Under the pieces are notes generated by a model that saw only the letters and a program-made list of their open reading frames with translations, did not search any database and was not told where the DNA came from. A stretch of DNA of 64,000 nt from Camellia lanceoleosa (lineage: Eukaryota > Streptophyta > Magnoliopsida > Ericales > Theaceae). The DNA lies in contig CM045762.1 in the NCBI GenBank assembly GCA_025200525.1, positions 106,976,682 through 107,040,681 on the forward strand, in the 5' to 3' direction. Position 1 is the first letter of the stretch, and the number at the start of each line of letters is the position of its first letter. The translations under genes were made by a program, and so were the position numbers. Positions 22,425 through 34,825 of the stretch are shown piece by piece.

Positions 22425-23315
22425 TAAGGCATTAGTCTAGTAGATATTTTTTATTTGTTTCTAATTTTATCCCTTAATTTTTTTATTGACTTTTTTATCT
22501 GCTAACTTTCATTAACTATCCGTTCAAATTTATATCTATCTATTCAAATTTTTATATATCTGTTGGAATATCTATCTGGTGAAATTCACATATGTTGAAA
22601 TCATCTATTCAAAAAAATCTATCTATTGAAATTCACAAACTTATCTATTTAAATTTTTATATTATCTGTTAAAAATCTAACCCTTTCTCCTGTTCCCGCC
22701 TACATATATAGGATAATTTAAGAAGTGAACATCTTTCTTAGTAGTAGGGTTCGGGGAAGAATAGAAAAAGTGATTTCACTATATTTCTGGCCGGGAATAG
22801 AGCCTATCACAAGAATTTTATTTTTTTTTATTTGGGCGATAACTCTTAAAAGACAAATTACTCATGTTTTCATTCATTTTGGGAAATATATGATTAGGAG
22901 AGGCTAATTCAAAATCCTGAGGTAAAATACGAACAACCCCATTTATTTGACAACTTTCAATTTTAGTCAAAAAAATTAGAAAGTCATTATAAATTTTCAT
23001 ATCACTTTTTTTACTTTTTAGTACATCTTTTTATAAAAAAACTAAAATAATTTGTGTTTGGTAAGGCTTTCAATAATTAATTCTATCTTTACATTTGAAT
23101 AATATGTTTGGTAAAAGTTTTCAAATCATGATTCCAAATCAATTTCAAAACACATTTTGAAAACATATTTGATAAGAGTTTTAATTTTTGAATTTTGGGA
23201 GAACCCGGAAGTCCAATCGATTTTCTAGAACAATGTAAAATTATTATTATTATTATTATTTGCAATTGCCAATCGCCACTTGTTATTTGTAAAAAAAAAT
23301 TATATTTGTTTTTGA
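22425..23315. other. A+T-rich spacer, no gene
   Basis: No gene seen. It contains degenerate repeats of ATCTATCTATTGAAATTCAC-like phrases (22530-22660) and an (ATT)n run at about 23231-23260. Confidence 0.55.
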
Positions 23316-23324
23316 TATTTTTTA
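23316..23324 (+). repeat. Left target-site duplication TATTTTTTA
   Basis: Identical to 25220-25228; 9 bp as expected for Mutator-like elements. Confidence 0.85.
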
Positions 23325-23559
23325 GGAAAAATTACTCATAAATCCTATTTTAGTAAATGTTACACTAATTGGTCCTGAATGTTTTTTATTAAACCATTTA
23401 GTCCTAAAAAACATCACTAACATCACTAAAAAACATCATAAAAAATCAACATCATAAAAACATCAATATCATCAACTACATCATAAAACATCATTAAAAT
23501 AACATCTTAAAACATCACAAGATCATCAAAAACAACATCTAACAAACATTGATGTTTTT

Positions 23560-23760
23560 TCTGCAACATCAAAGTCGGTGGTAATTTTCTGCAACATCAA
23601 AGTCGGTGGTAATTTTTAAATATTTTGCAACATCACAATGACTTATGAGTAATGGAACTTTGATTACTCCTTTCGGTGGTAATTTTTTAATATTCTGCAA
23701 CATCACAATGACTTATGAGTAATGGGACTTTGCTTACTCCTTTCTGCAACATCAAAAAAA
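23560..23760 (+). repeat. Tandem repeats in the left MULE arm
   Basis: TGCAACATCAAAGTCGGTGG recurs twice about 27 bases apart. A longer unit of about 85 bases (TGCAACATCACAATGACTTA to ACTCCTTTC) is then repeated near 23625-23745. Confidence 0.75.
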
Positions 23761-24044
23761 ATTTGCCATTCTTCTTCACTCCTTTCTCGCTCGCTACCGA
23801 ATCATAAAACATTAACTTGATTCAAATCTTGAGCAGTATTTTCTCGAGAAAGTTGCGATAATTTTTCTCGGAACCAAGCGGAAGGAAAGGTGAAAAAACA
23901 AAACCGAAGGGGAGAAGGAAAGAGGACTGGGTTGGGCGCATGGCGGTTTCAAGAGGCGGAGGCGTTGGTCAAAGGAGCCGAGAATGGAAGCAAGCTGCGT
24001 GATGGACTACTCTTGAAAAGAGTCTCTCATCGTTCTTTGCTCTT

Positions 24045-24272
24045 TCACTCAAGACATCCGAAACCACCGGAGTTCTTTGTGGAATCCCCATTCTTGTACC
24101 CTCTCTTGAATTTTCTCTCTGCTGGAACTTCAATTGAAGGAATTAGAGAGAGATTGCCATTCGATATGGATCTGTAAAGGAATTCGATGTCGTTGTCGTC
24201 GTCGAAGGGGGTAAACGCGGTGGCGCCAAGTATGTCGAAGGAGAGTTTGCGGCCGCGCGATTTCAACTCCAT
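24045..24272 (-). CDS. Captured first-exon-like reading frame inside the MULE (75 codons)
   Basis: The minus-strand frame begins MELKSRGRKLSFDILG, passes an acidic stretch (FDDDNDIEF) and ends at a stop after GGFGCLE. The start codon is preceded on the same strand by a CT-rich tract (complement of 24279-24299), typical of a plant 5' untranslated leader. This points to a captured gene start with its leader rather than a random frame. Base composition differs sharply from the A+T-rich arms. The parent gene is not recognised, and the second half (from LYRSISNGNLSLIPS) may already be a different exon or read-through into intron. Expression is not shown. Confidence 0.4.
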   Translation of the reverse strand: MELKSRGRKLSFDILGATAFTPFDDDNDIEFLYRSISNGNLSLIPSIEVPAERKFKRGYKNGDSTKNSGGFGCLE

Positions 24273-25219
24273 GGGTTTGAGAGAGAGAGAGAGAGAGAAT
24301 GTATCGAGTTGTTAGGGTTTGAAGAAAGGAGTGCTTGAGATTGAGACTCTGTGATCTGATTCGGTGTTGCGAAACTCTTCTTCTAAGCGAAAGCGATCTT
24401 TGGAGACGAAGAATAATGTTGAAGAAGATGTTGCCGATTTGATGATGTTGCTTGATCTACATGAATTTTTATGTTTGAAACACCCACAATGATGTTCCCT
24501 TCTGCGTGTTTGATGTTTGAAACACTCACGATTTTGTTTGAAATCAGATCAGAAACACCATTAAAGTGAGATTTAATTGTCTAAAAAATCAGAGATCAAT
24601 GTTTGATGTTGCCGATTTAATGAAAGTTTTTTTTGAGGGATGTTTGAAGCAGATTTAATTCTGATTACGGGTGTTTGAAGTTTGAAACAGCCACTATGAT
24701 GTTGTCGATTTGATCATGTCGCTTGAATTATCTTAATTTTTGTTGTTTGAAACTCCCAAAATGTTTGATGTTATTTTGATGATGATATTGTGATTTTTGA
24801 CGTTATTTTGATTATGATGTTTGATGAATAATGTTTGATGTTTGATGAATAATTTTAATGTTTAATGGTTGTATTTGATGTTTGATGAATAATGTTTGAT
24901 GTATGATGAATAATCCTAATATTTAATGGTTGATGTTTGATGAATAATCTTGACGTTTGATAATGTTAGATGTTGGATGAATAAATCTAATGTTGATAAT
25001 GTTCTCACCGAAATTATACGAATAATTCTGACGTTGGTAATGTTTGATGTTTGATAAATAATTTCGGCGTTGCTAATGTTTGATGTTCGATGAATAATGT
25101 TAGACATAAAAAGGCCTATAGTAAGCTTTTAGAGAAATAAGACCTATTAGTCTAACAAAAAACATTCGGGACTAAATGGTTTAACATTTTCAAATTTAGG
25201 ATTTATTGGTACTTTCCCC

Positions 25220-25228
25220 TATTTTTTA
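25220..25228 (+). repeat. Right target-site duplication TATTTTTTA
   Basis: Identical to 23316-23324, immediately after the right terminal repeat. Confidence 0.85.
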
Positions 25229-25743
25229 AATATGAAAATTATTTTTTTTAGACCAAAATGACAAATTATTTTTTTGAATTGAATTTTAAAAAGAGTTTGG
25301 TTATTAATTTTGAATAGAATTTTGAATAGGATTTTGAGTTGTGTATTTGATTATAAGTTATAAGTTTTTGAATTAAGTTTTGAAAACTCTTTTCAAAACT
25401 CATAACCAAACAAATTTTCTCATTTCATGTCACGTCAAAAATTTCAAAACTCAATTCAAAATTATTTTCAAAACTCATAACCAAATAAATTTTCTCTTTT
25501 CAAATCATAATTCCAAAACTTACAAACTCAAAATATAACTCTATTATCAAATCATAATTCTAAAACTCTACCAAACACTACCTAGATTTCTCCCAAAAAA
25601 ATTGTCACATTACTCGGATTCAAAGTGTTTGGCTTCGATTTCTGCTAATTCTTGATCAACGCTTCGGCCACTAGGTTTTAGGTCGATTCGTTTAGAGACT
25701 TAGAGGATTGGGATTGGTAGTGAGGTGGGACCCACTAATATTG
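25229..25743. other. A+T-rich spacer with short repeats
   Basis: Multiple near-copies of TTCAAAACTCATAACCAAA(C/T) in both orientations (25376-25520), perhaps the decayed core of a small foldback element. No gene. Confidence 0.5.
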
Positions 25744-26182
25744 TGTTTGTTTTGAGAGATGGGGAGGGGGATTGATAGTGAGCTCTGGATTAGGATGGCC
25801 ATCCCCAAGGGAATCGGATGGGCCTCCGGACTTGGTATTATAAAAATAGTCAGCGGACTTAAAAATTTTATTTTTATTTATTTTTTATTTTATTTTTTAC
25901 ATGTCGGGCATTTTTTTTTAAACATTAATGTTTAATTTTTTGTATTTTTTGTTAAGTAAAAATCATTATTTTATTTGTTTCATTTTTTAAAATTTTTTTA
26001 CATGTTGGGCATTTTTTTAAAAACATTAATGTTTAATGTTTTTGTATTTTTTTTATTTGTTTTATTATTTTATACAAAAATAATTTAACAATCCTTACAC
26101 TAACAACTATCATCAAAACAAACATAATTTTACTTAATCCCCTCACTATCAATCCCCTCCTTTCTACCTCTGAAAACAAACG
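25744..26182. mobile_element. TIR element (MITE-like), about 440 bp
   Basis: The left end TGTTTGTTTTGAGAGATGGG...GGGGATTGATAGTGAG is matched by the complement of the right end (CGTTTGTTTTCAGAGG...GGGGATTGATAGTGAG), about 40 bases. The interior carries a direct repeat of about 60 bases (ACATGT-GGGCATTTTTTT near 25899 and 26000). No coding sequence and no certain TSD. hAT-like by its ends, but unproven. Confidence 0.55.
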
Positions 26183-27708
26183 GGTCTTAGGGTTTAGAAA
26201 AATTCATAAGCCTTGGGAGAGAGACTATTGACATTATTATTATTTTTTTTTTTTTGAACTCCGACTATTGACATATTTATAGATCCACCAGAGGGCTGCG
26301 CATAGATATCTGTAGAATAAAAAACTTGAAAGGTAGATAGATGGAAGGGGGAAAAAAAAATTAAGAATTAAAAATTAAAATTTTGAATAGTTGTATAGGG
26401 ATAATTTAAATTATAATGGTGATACACGTACTACTTAAGGTACTAACTAGTATATCAGCATATATTATGAGATTGTCATTTCAAAACTACAATTCCACTC
26501 TCATTATACAAATTACAAAGATCCAAAACTTCTAAAATGATGTCACATCATCTGTAATATATTAATTGATATATTATTTAATACATACAACTTTACCTTT
26601 TAAATGATGAAAAATTACGTGACATAAGTTTAAAATATATTTTTAATTGAGCCTAAGACTGGCTAATTATTCGATGTTCTCCAATATAATGTAATAGTTC
26701 AAATGGTACTCTTAATTATGATGTAGCAAAAAAAAATTTATAATTCAGATAATGTTCACCCAATTTTTTATTTTATTTGTAGTTTAGAATCATTTGCCGT
26801 TTCAACCTTGCATATTCCTTATTGTTTTTGGAACAGACCTTGCATATTCATTGGTACTCCATTTTTAAAGCCTTAAAATTTTGACTCTTAGCATCAACTT
26901 GAGATTAATTAATCTCAATGATCAGACAGTGAGGCTTTATTCTATTTAGAATTTTGTTTAGTGTAATAATGAGTAAATACTAATTGTACACGTGTTTAAA
27001 ATGGTGTATAATAATTCAATTCAATACTTAAATTTGAATATATTCACTAAAAATAAATTAAGTATATAATTTATGTTACTTCAATTTTTAAGTATTTCTG
27101 AATTTTAAATATGTTATGTCACTGTTGAGGTGTATCTTCATTACTCACCAATCTCACCCCATTATCGCCAGGTGCCAAAATGGGAAACCGAAGAGAAAAA
27201 ACTGTAAAATTTAAGTGGGATAAAATATAATTTACTCAACAAAAAAAAAAAAAAATCTGAAAACTCAGCCAAGGCTAATTAAACAACTCAATATGATCAA
27301 GGGTCTTTACAAAATGGATAAGAGACAAGAATACATTTCAGATGGAAGATTTAACATTATAACTTATAAAATATAGAATCTTTCATAATTTTTTTTGGGT
27401 AAATTAAAATTTCATAACACAAACAACGCAGTACAAACAAATTGTAACAAGGTTCCAAATAGAAACATACGCGACGAGAAAACAAACAAAAATCTGAGAA
27501 ATACTTTGCCCTCACAACTAAAAAAAGGAAACAAACACAATTACTGAAACAATCTACTAAAAGTGCCCCAAGAGGTAACAGTTCTCTTGAGAAAACAAAA
27601 ACAAAAACAAAAACAAACACAATAGAAGTACTATTTAAAATTAAAATACACAATTCATGATCCCACAACTGCAAGTAGACACACTACTTATATACGACTT
27701 GGATTATG
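26183..27708. other. A+T-rich intergenic, 3' flank of the ankyrin pseudogene
   Basis: No gene found. It holds a poly(A) run (27239-27255). A minus-strand frame at 27357-27674 (105 codons) has a phenylalanine/valine-rich run from a simple AAACAA repeat (27590-27620) and looks like 3' untranslated sequence of the neighbouring ankyrin gene. Confidence 0.55.
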
Positions 27709-30700
27709 TTAGTAAAGCATATGTTTCCTTGGCTGAAACAATAACCTGGAACCGTAGGTTGAATGGATCACATCTGCCAAAAGAGGATATTGAAGGGTAG
27801 CAAACAAAATGATAGGCACGCAGGCAAACAAGGCAACGGCGATTGGTACCCATACTGTATAATGGTCAAAAACAATGAAAAATGTCGCACCAAAAGCTAC
27901 CATCATGGTAGTTATGGAGATGAAGAGTGTCGTGAGTCCAACCATGAGCTTAAAGGGCAATGATTCCAAGAAATCATTTTCAGCATAGCGTGAGGTGAGT
28001 ATAGATAAGAACATGAGTATTGAAGTGGAAGAGGTGACTAATGCTATGGCATCTGACATTGCGAAAACCATGAAAGAACTATGCTTTCGAAACATTGGGA
28101 TTCCTGTATTGTTGTCATTGCCGCCTGGTACAGTAAAAGCTGCAGCAAACATTACGGTTGCTATAAGTGTTAACAACCATAGACTGGGAGGCGGTGTTCT
28201 TCATCCATGCCTCCCCTTTCTCAATTAAATCTTTGTGCTCCTCAGTAAATAAAGCTCGAGGTGTTTTGCCTTTTGAGTTTTTCTTTTCTACATGTGAAGG
28301 TTGCATAATCTTTTCCACCTCCTGCAACAACCAAAAGGATAGATGTTATCCTTTCACTAAGCGGACAAAAATAAAAAGAGAGAAAAGGTAGAGTTATGCT
28401 ATTCAAACCAACAAATATTGCTCCCATCACACTATTTAAGTGGGTCCTGTTTTAAATTCATAAATTCTATTTTTAATCTTTTTTTATCCGCAAAAGGAAA
28501 GTAAAATTTTACTGGAGATAATAAAACATAACAAAAATGGGGAAAGAGAGAAGGTAAGAAACTGACGAGTAGAATAGCACTAGGCCATCCACACATTCCA
28601 ACGAACAAAAACCAGCAAAAGTTCTGTTACTGTATGCCACGTCTGTAAGTAAGGAAAATTTTTTCAACTTTGTTAGTTTTGAATTTTATAGTATTTTCTG
28701 AGAAGAAAAGAGAAGGTAAGAGCAATAAACAAATTTTCGAACAATTGAAATGAGCATTCATTAAATCTTTCAGGACCATGACCATCACATTGACAAGGGA
28801 CCATATTATGAAAAACTATAAAAATCAATTATTATGAAAATAGAATCTTTAAAACATTACAGCAATAAAGTTTGCCAGAGAATGGTGCAATAATGAAGTA
28901 TAATCTGATTGACTTCTCATTTGAAATAACAAATAAAACCCATGCTAGAAACAAGAAGCTATAGGTGGCGTTTTTGCTCTTCATCATGATTCATTCTTCA
29001 ATGAACTATGATTTTATTCACCAATGATATGGTTAGTCCATTGCAAACCCACCAAATTCAAGTGCCAATGTAGATATCATGTTGGACTTAAAGAGTTCAA
29101 TCATGTTTTTAGAAAAATATTGCCAACAGTAAAATTAGTTATGTAAAGCACTAGGAAAAATCAAAATTTTGAAATAACTAACCGAGTAGAAACGTTTACC
29201 TTAAACCACAGTAGCTCTCTTTGCATTTGAAGAGCTGCCCCTGACACGATATTAAGTTGATTTGGGGGTGCTATCTTTGCAGCCAAATGCAACATATTAT
29301 TACAATCTTCATCTCTATATGCAGTAATTAAATCCTTAATCGAGCCTATCTCATATAAAATTTGCATATTCCTGCATGACGATGTAAAACGGCAACGTGA
29401 AATATGCTTTGGTTCTGGCTATTTACTTTCCATATCAAATCAGGATAAGCTTCAATAAGCTCAATCAAGAACTTGGTGTTTCCATGCTCTGCCGCAACAA
29501 AGAGAAGTCGTGAAGGGCTTCGGATCAAGTCCGAAATCTCTGAATCATCTTGCTTTATCACCATTTTCCATAACAATCTAACTAGTTCAAATGGTTGGGC
29601 TTGCTTCAGACTTTTATCATGTCCTACATTCCTACCTGGAACTGAGAACAAAGCATTTTACCTGATCATGAATTTTCCAGAGAAAATTATTCAATAAAAG
29701 CAGCAATAACAACCCACTAATTATTAGCAGTTTGAAGAATGTTAAAAATAAGAGCAAGAGAAGGGTCAAAAAGAGCAATTGGTACAATCTTCATATCATT
29801 TTCAAACATAAAAAAAATATAATTATAAAATAAAACTTATTTTTCATTGATTCTTCATAAACTTGTGTTTTTCTACCAATAGTGGTTGATACAACCTCCA
29901 TCATGGTTCTAAACCGTAGTATTGGGAGACAAATCAATAACGGTTTTGGTGTAACAGTATGAGAAGTACTGAGCAATATGTATTGAGAATCAGGTGATGT
30001 GGTTCTGAATTTCGAAAACTTAATGAAATGCATTTTTCTTACTCTCTTAAGTTCAAATCTAGACATTTTAATCAGTATTTTGACATAGAAGCATTTTTTA
30101 CTGTCTAGTAATCTACATGAAATTTAATTTATTCGTCATGATCTTCAATTTTCCATCGAGAATACCTTGTTCTAGTTACAAGAGAGATTTTTACCACGAT
30201 ACTTTTTTAAATAACAATGGTATGGTCCTTCTCATCCCTTCCCAAACTTCATAGAAAGATCTCAACAAGCGCCCACATGATGCAATCAATAGGTCCAGTA
30301 TTTGATGGCTTCAAATGAAGATTCCAAAGCTCAACACATCAAAAGACAATCAGGAATTGGGAAAGAGGATACCATCATATATTAAGTTCCTGTATGCAAA
30401 CTATGCCGAGCCAACTCACTTAAAGTGAATGATCATAGGTCAAGCAGCTAAGGTAGTAACAAGTTAGGTATGATAGAAAGGTGTAAATCTTCCAAAATTA
30501 TAAACTTATCAAATAAAGCATTTAAACAAAACAACAATCATAGGTGGAAAATTAGAAATTGGGGAAATGATGAAGTGTAGGAAGTAGAAACTATTTTAAT
30601 CAGATCCACATGTAAATTTTCCAAAGGTCAAGAACTATGCACTACAACAAAAGCATTTATCAGAAAATGCAATTTATTCAATGGAGCCAATGACATCTTT

Positions 30701-33432
30701 TAGTAAATTTCAAAAGAAAATATTGTTGTCAAAATGTAGATTGGGAAATATCATTTTGTACGATGTGAAATAGTAGACTCCATATTATACTCAGGTGTGC
30801 TTCAAGTTTTCTCAGTTGCTCGGATCATTTTGTTCTGTTTTTTTTGGGTATAAATACTTCCCTGACCACTCCAAACTGAAAGAATCATTACTTATTTTTT
30901 TACCGAGTCTAAACCCACAATTTATCAGTCCTTTTCCATCGGGTTATCTGATAGAGAGTACTTAGGCTTGTAAGAGAATGTCCCCATTGAGCATATCTAT
31001 TCATGATCATGAAGCTAGTAAAATACATGGATGAGAAGAAATGATTGGAGAAACTAACATGTGTTGATGAATCTTTTCCACATGCTAACCCGACTTCCAC
31101 CGGTAAATGCTAAAGGTTTTCAAGCCAGTACATGCAATGCTGTCTCGCCATTCCCATCTCGAGCCACTGCCAGCTGTGGGTGGTGTTTCAATATGTCCAA
31201 TGCTACATCTACACAATTTAACAATATATATAATAGTTACACAACAAGAAGATGCAAAAGTTGTTTAGTCTTATTTCATTTACCTATTTTTATTTTATTT
31301 AGTTAATTGTTTATTTTTAAAAAAATTCTTATTATTATTTTCTCTTTTCCTTTTTGGGAAATCTTGTTGTAGTTTGTTTTGTTTAGTGGAAAACCATCTT
31401 CTTTTCCTTGTGTTTGACCAAAAAGCATTGAGGTGGAATAAGTGCATCCACCATTTTGCTAAACCAAAAGACTATGGGTCAGCAAGTTTTGTGTTTTTTA
31501 AATTTTTTTTTTTTTTTTTTTTTTCAAAAAGAAAGGTTTCACAACTATAAGATGAAAGAAAGTGTTGTATTTTTGTTGTGCCCACTTGTGTTTGACTGAA
31601 AAGCAATTATGGACACGATTTAATGTTAGATACTTCTAGCATTCTTCAAAACCAAAATATGACCGAATAAATTAAAAAATAAAATGCCAAAAGAGAGAAC
31701 AAAAAAAAAGAAGCCAATTTTGGCCTAAGAGAACAAGCAAAACAAAATGACATGCTGTATTTCACCTACCTAATTAGAATTTAGGTTTTGCTATAGATTC
31801 TCCAACCATTTAGGTTATTTGTATCTACTTCTTTCTAGCATATACTAATTTTTAGAATTCACACCAGCAATGTAGTTTGCTTCTTGTTGTAATATTAATT
31901 GTATCGATTTTCCTCTCAAATTCTTCACATTGTGTCAATGTAGTCCAATTGATAATGCCCTTCTAAAAATTGAATTGAAATCAATGCACAAAATAGTCCA
32001 TTCACTCTCCTCAAAATGATTGAGTGATTGATAATTCCCTTCCAAAAATTGAATTGAAATCAATGCACAAAATAGTCCATTCACTCTCCTCAAAATGATT
32101 GAGGGGTTGGTGTCCAATTTGAAATTGTTCATTCCCTTTTGAATGGACCATTTTACCCTTGACTTTTGCTCAATTTCTTAACCGGTATTATCAATTGGAT
32201 TAAATTGACACAATGTGAAAATATTAAAGGGTGTAAAATTGATACAATTAGAACTATAGAAACCAAATTGACATAACAGTCAAATTACAAAGACCACATA
32301 TAATTTTCCCTAATTTTTCTTGTCCTTCATTGTTCCAATATATTTGTCAATCCATTAAATGATGGAAGGGAGTATTTTCTGATGACAAGAAATGGGTTGG
32401 AGTTTGTTGCACTAAAAAATTGATGCATATCTTAATCAAGAAGTGACTCAAAGCAAGTAACTCTTTTTAGGCTGGCTGAAAAGAAAAGGCCAGAATATTT
32501 ACTTACCATACAAATCTGTACTAACACAGGTATTGAGTATCCCAATTCGATCCTCATCTGACAAATCTTCACTCTTAGTCTTTTGGTAGAGATACCATAC
32601 CATGACACTATGTCCTAACAAAGCAGCCATATACAGTGGTGTCATTCCCTGGCTACCACAGATCATTGGCAGGCGTTCGTTCTTGTTAATCATCACTTCA
32701 GCAATTCTCACAGTTCCGGCAGCAGCAGCAAAACATAAGGCAGTGTTCCCATTACTGTTTTGAAGTTCCAAGTCTTCAGGATTCATCAGTCCCACCAACT
32801 CCTCCACAAAGTGAATGCGCTTTGCGGCTGCTGCAATGTGAAGTGCAGTTTCCCACCCTTTTGTGATACTAGAACGTATCACAGTTGGCAATATTTCTAT
32901 GACACCATTAGCAGCTTTCCAGTCACCCTTCAAAGCAGCTTGGTAGAGGGGTAAACATATGGCAAGATACTGATCCCTAGCTTCTCCTGTGTAAAATTTG
33001 AAGCACATATCATCGTATCCAATTTTCCAGAACTCAATATCACAATTAACCAAAAATTAAGTCAAATAAACAAAAAAAAAACAGAGATAATGAAATCATT
33101 TTATGGCATAACTAAAAGTTGGTCATTAAGATAACTACAACATAAACCTGCTTTTCTCGCCCCATTTTCAAGAAAATGCTGATCATACAAAATTTTTATA
33201 ACAAGGACAGTTTTATTCTTAATGACCAAGCAAATATTGTATGGCTTGACATTTCTGTTACATAAAAGACGAAGTTCATGCATACATAGTAGGATTTACC
33301 TCACTAAATACACACCTGATAAAACAACGGGGAGAGAGAGAGCTTACGAGAGAGTAGATCACAAGAAGGAGCAATCAGCTGAGGTGAAGTTACAATCTGA
33401 ATTTCAGGTCCATTTTGTATTCCCCCTTCCAT
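27709..33432 (-). pseudogene. Ankyrin-repeat/PGG membrane protein (ITN1/ACD6-like) pseudogene, five exons
   Basis: Relative of plant ankyrin proteins with a C-terminal PGG membrane domain (ITN1/ACD6-type, linked to stress and defence signalling). Exons: 33432-33348 (start MEGGIQNGPEIQIVTS), 32986-32507 (LPLYQAALKGDWKAA; ankyrins with ETALHIAAAAKR, GNTALCFAAAAG, MTPLYMAALLGH), 31208-31059 (HHPQLAVARDGNGETALHVL), 29641-29200 (RSPSRLLFVAAEHGN, NMLHLAAKIAPPN), 28321-27709 (FTEEHKDLIEKGEAWM; PGG domain with AAAFTVPGG and about four membrane spans, ending KHMLY). All GT/AG sites are in place, and phases agree where I checked them. Three lesions: TGA at 31120-31122 replacing an expected Arg in ALHVLA-KP, a one-base loss near 29356-29362, and a two-base loss near 28176. 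It is therefore a recent pseudogene; a sequence error cannot explain three lesions easily. Confidence 0.88.
31865..32275. mobile_element. Foldback/MITE-like element in ankyrin intron 2
   Basis: Inverted repeats of at least 60 bases: TTCACATTGTGTCAAT-TA-TCCAATTGATAAT at 31924-31957 pairs with 32186-32219, and AATTGTATC-ATTTT outside them pairs too. Between them a 79-bp unit (GAATTGAAATCAATGCACAA...) is tandemly duplicated (31972 and 32051). Non-coding. Outer limits and TSD are not certain. Confidence 0.65.
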
Positions 33433-34825
33433 TGGTGTGCCCTCTTCCATCAAATGCACACTACTACTTCACAGCTTTGCACTTAAATCTTTTGTGAAAA
33501 AGAATGAGACCAAGTATGAAATAATGGAAGCTTATACATATGCAGATATAGAAATGTATTTAGCACATTTATTAAATATAAATTATGCTGGAACAAATGA
33601 TAAAACAAGAATTACATACATATATATATATATAAGTGTTGTCAGCACTGTACACAGGTGCAATTTGTGTAATTGCAATGCTCAAACACCATCAAAATAT
33701 GATTTTTTTTTTTTTTTTTTTTTTTGGTTTCAGAGATGAATAAAAACCTGAAGTGAACATTGTCAAATTCACTACAGAGGCTTTTTGCATCAACTTTATC
33801 TCTAATTCCAGCCCTCTCCTCCTGTGTACTTTGTGGAAATGCCTCAATTTGGTGCTCTGTTTTTTGCCTCAATTTTATCATTTTGCATAGTTCTGGTTGG
33901 GTTTTTGATGGTGCAGCAGCAGACTCCTTTTGTAATAAACTCTCTACCCCTCTCCTCTTCTTAATTCTCTCTCTCTCTCTCTCTCTGTGGGTCGGAAAAC
34001 AAGCTGCCCCCAAAACCCCCCTCCAGGGCAGCGCCTCCCGCCGCCCACCACCATCGCCACTGCGCAGCCTACGAAGGTGACGGCGGAAGAGAGAGAGATT
34101 GTGGTTAAGGAATGATGTGTAATTCACCCGGTTTAATTTGTTTTTTATTTTTCATTTTTTTACCAAATTATTTTTATTTTTATTTTTAGAAAAAAAAATT
34201 GAATACTAAATAACATAATGAAAAATGTCAGACAAATTAATAAATTTTTATTACCGATTGATTATTGTGCCTCTTTCTCCTGTATGTTTGAATTATAAAT
34301 TTTTGTTTAGTTATATTTTGTTTATATTATTCTTCTAAAAAAAATTATACTCAAATTCACAATTCAAATAATAGCCTTATTGTATATGTTTAGAAAACTT
34401 AGAAATATTACACATTATTTGTTACACGTATTTTTTTACAAAATGTATAATTTTTTTAACGTTTTAATATGTATTCTAGGAATATATATTAACAAAATTT
34501 TAAGTATAAATATAAATCAGAGTCAGTAATTACGTCAATTAATGGTGATCCAAAGTTTTCTTGGATACTTGGATACTAGTTGATGAGGAAAGAAACTCCC
34601 ACCTTGCTAAAACATCTCAAAGAGCATTAATTGTCGAGAACAATGAACTACAACAATGGCAAGAATTAGTTGATGGAATGAAGGTATAAAAAAGATTTGC
34701 CGATGCCAAAAGACAAATGAATTAGACATACAAAAACATATAGATCTAGACCTCATATCTTAAGCTAATAAAAATAAAATAAAATAAAATAAAAAAACTA
34801 GTCAACAAGAAATTATTAAAAAAAA
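33433..34825. other. Upstream region of the ankyrin pseudogene
   Basis: No recognised gene. A minus-strand frame of 161 codons (34127-33642) runs through a CT repeat (33966-33987, read as RERERE) and a C+G-rich patch (34010-34085), with a hydrophilic middle (KMIKLRQKTEHQIEAFPQST). It ends in a poly(T) tract (33703-33725, read as KKKKKK). It may be an upstream exon or leader of the ankyrin locus, but no homology is recognised and I do not call it a gene. The rest to 34825 is A+T-rich. Confidence 0.45.
34817..34825 (+). repeat. Left TSD of the large MULE (TAAAAAAAA)
   Basis: Matches 46496-46504. An uninterrupted tandem copy of the same site (46559-46613) has T followed by eight A at this place, which supports the 9-bp reading. 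Confidence 0.65.

Larger units (their letters stand above)
23325..25219. mobile_element. Non-autonomous MULE (Pack-MULE-like) with 9-bp TSD
   Basis: Terminal inverted repeats of at least 65 bases: the left starts GGAAAAATTACTCATAAATC and the right, on the complement, GGGGAAAGTACCAATAAATC; both go on through (T/A)GTCC-GAATGTTTTTT-TTA. The element is flanked by the perfect 9-bp duplication TATTTTTTA at 23316-23324 and 25220-25228, the Mutator-superfamily hallmark. Inside each end are subterminal arrays of AACATCA (left) and TGATGTT (right) in inverted orientation. The centre (23870-24470) is markedly more G+C rich and gene-like, so the element seems to have captured host sequence. No transposase is present. 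Confidence 0.88.

Noticed and set aside
33642..34127. 161-codon minus-strand frame upstream of the ankyrin gene
   Set aside because: Includes a CT microsatellite and a poly(T) tract translated as RERERE and KKKKKK; no domain. Kept only as a remark on the region.
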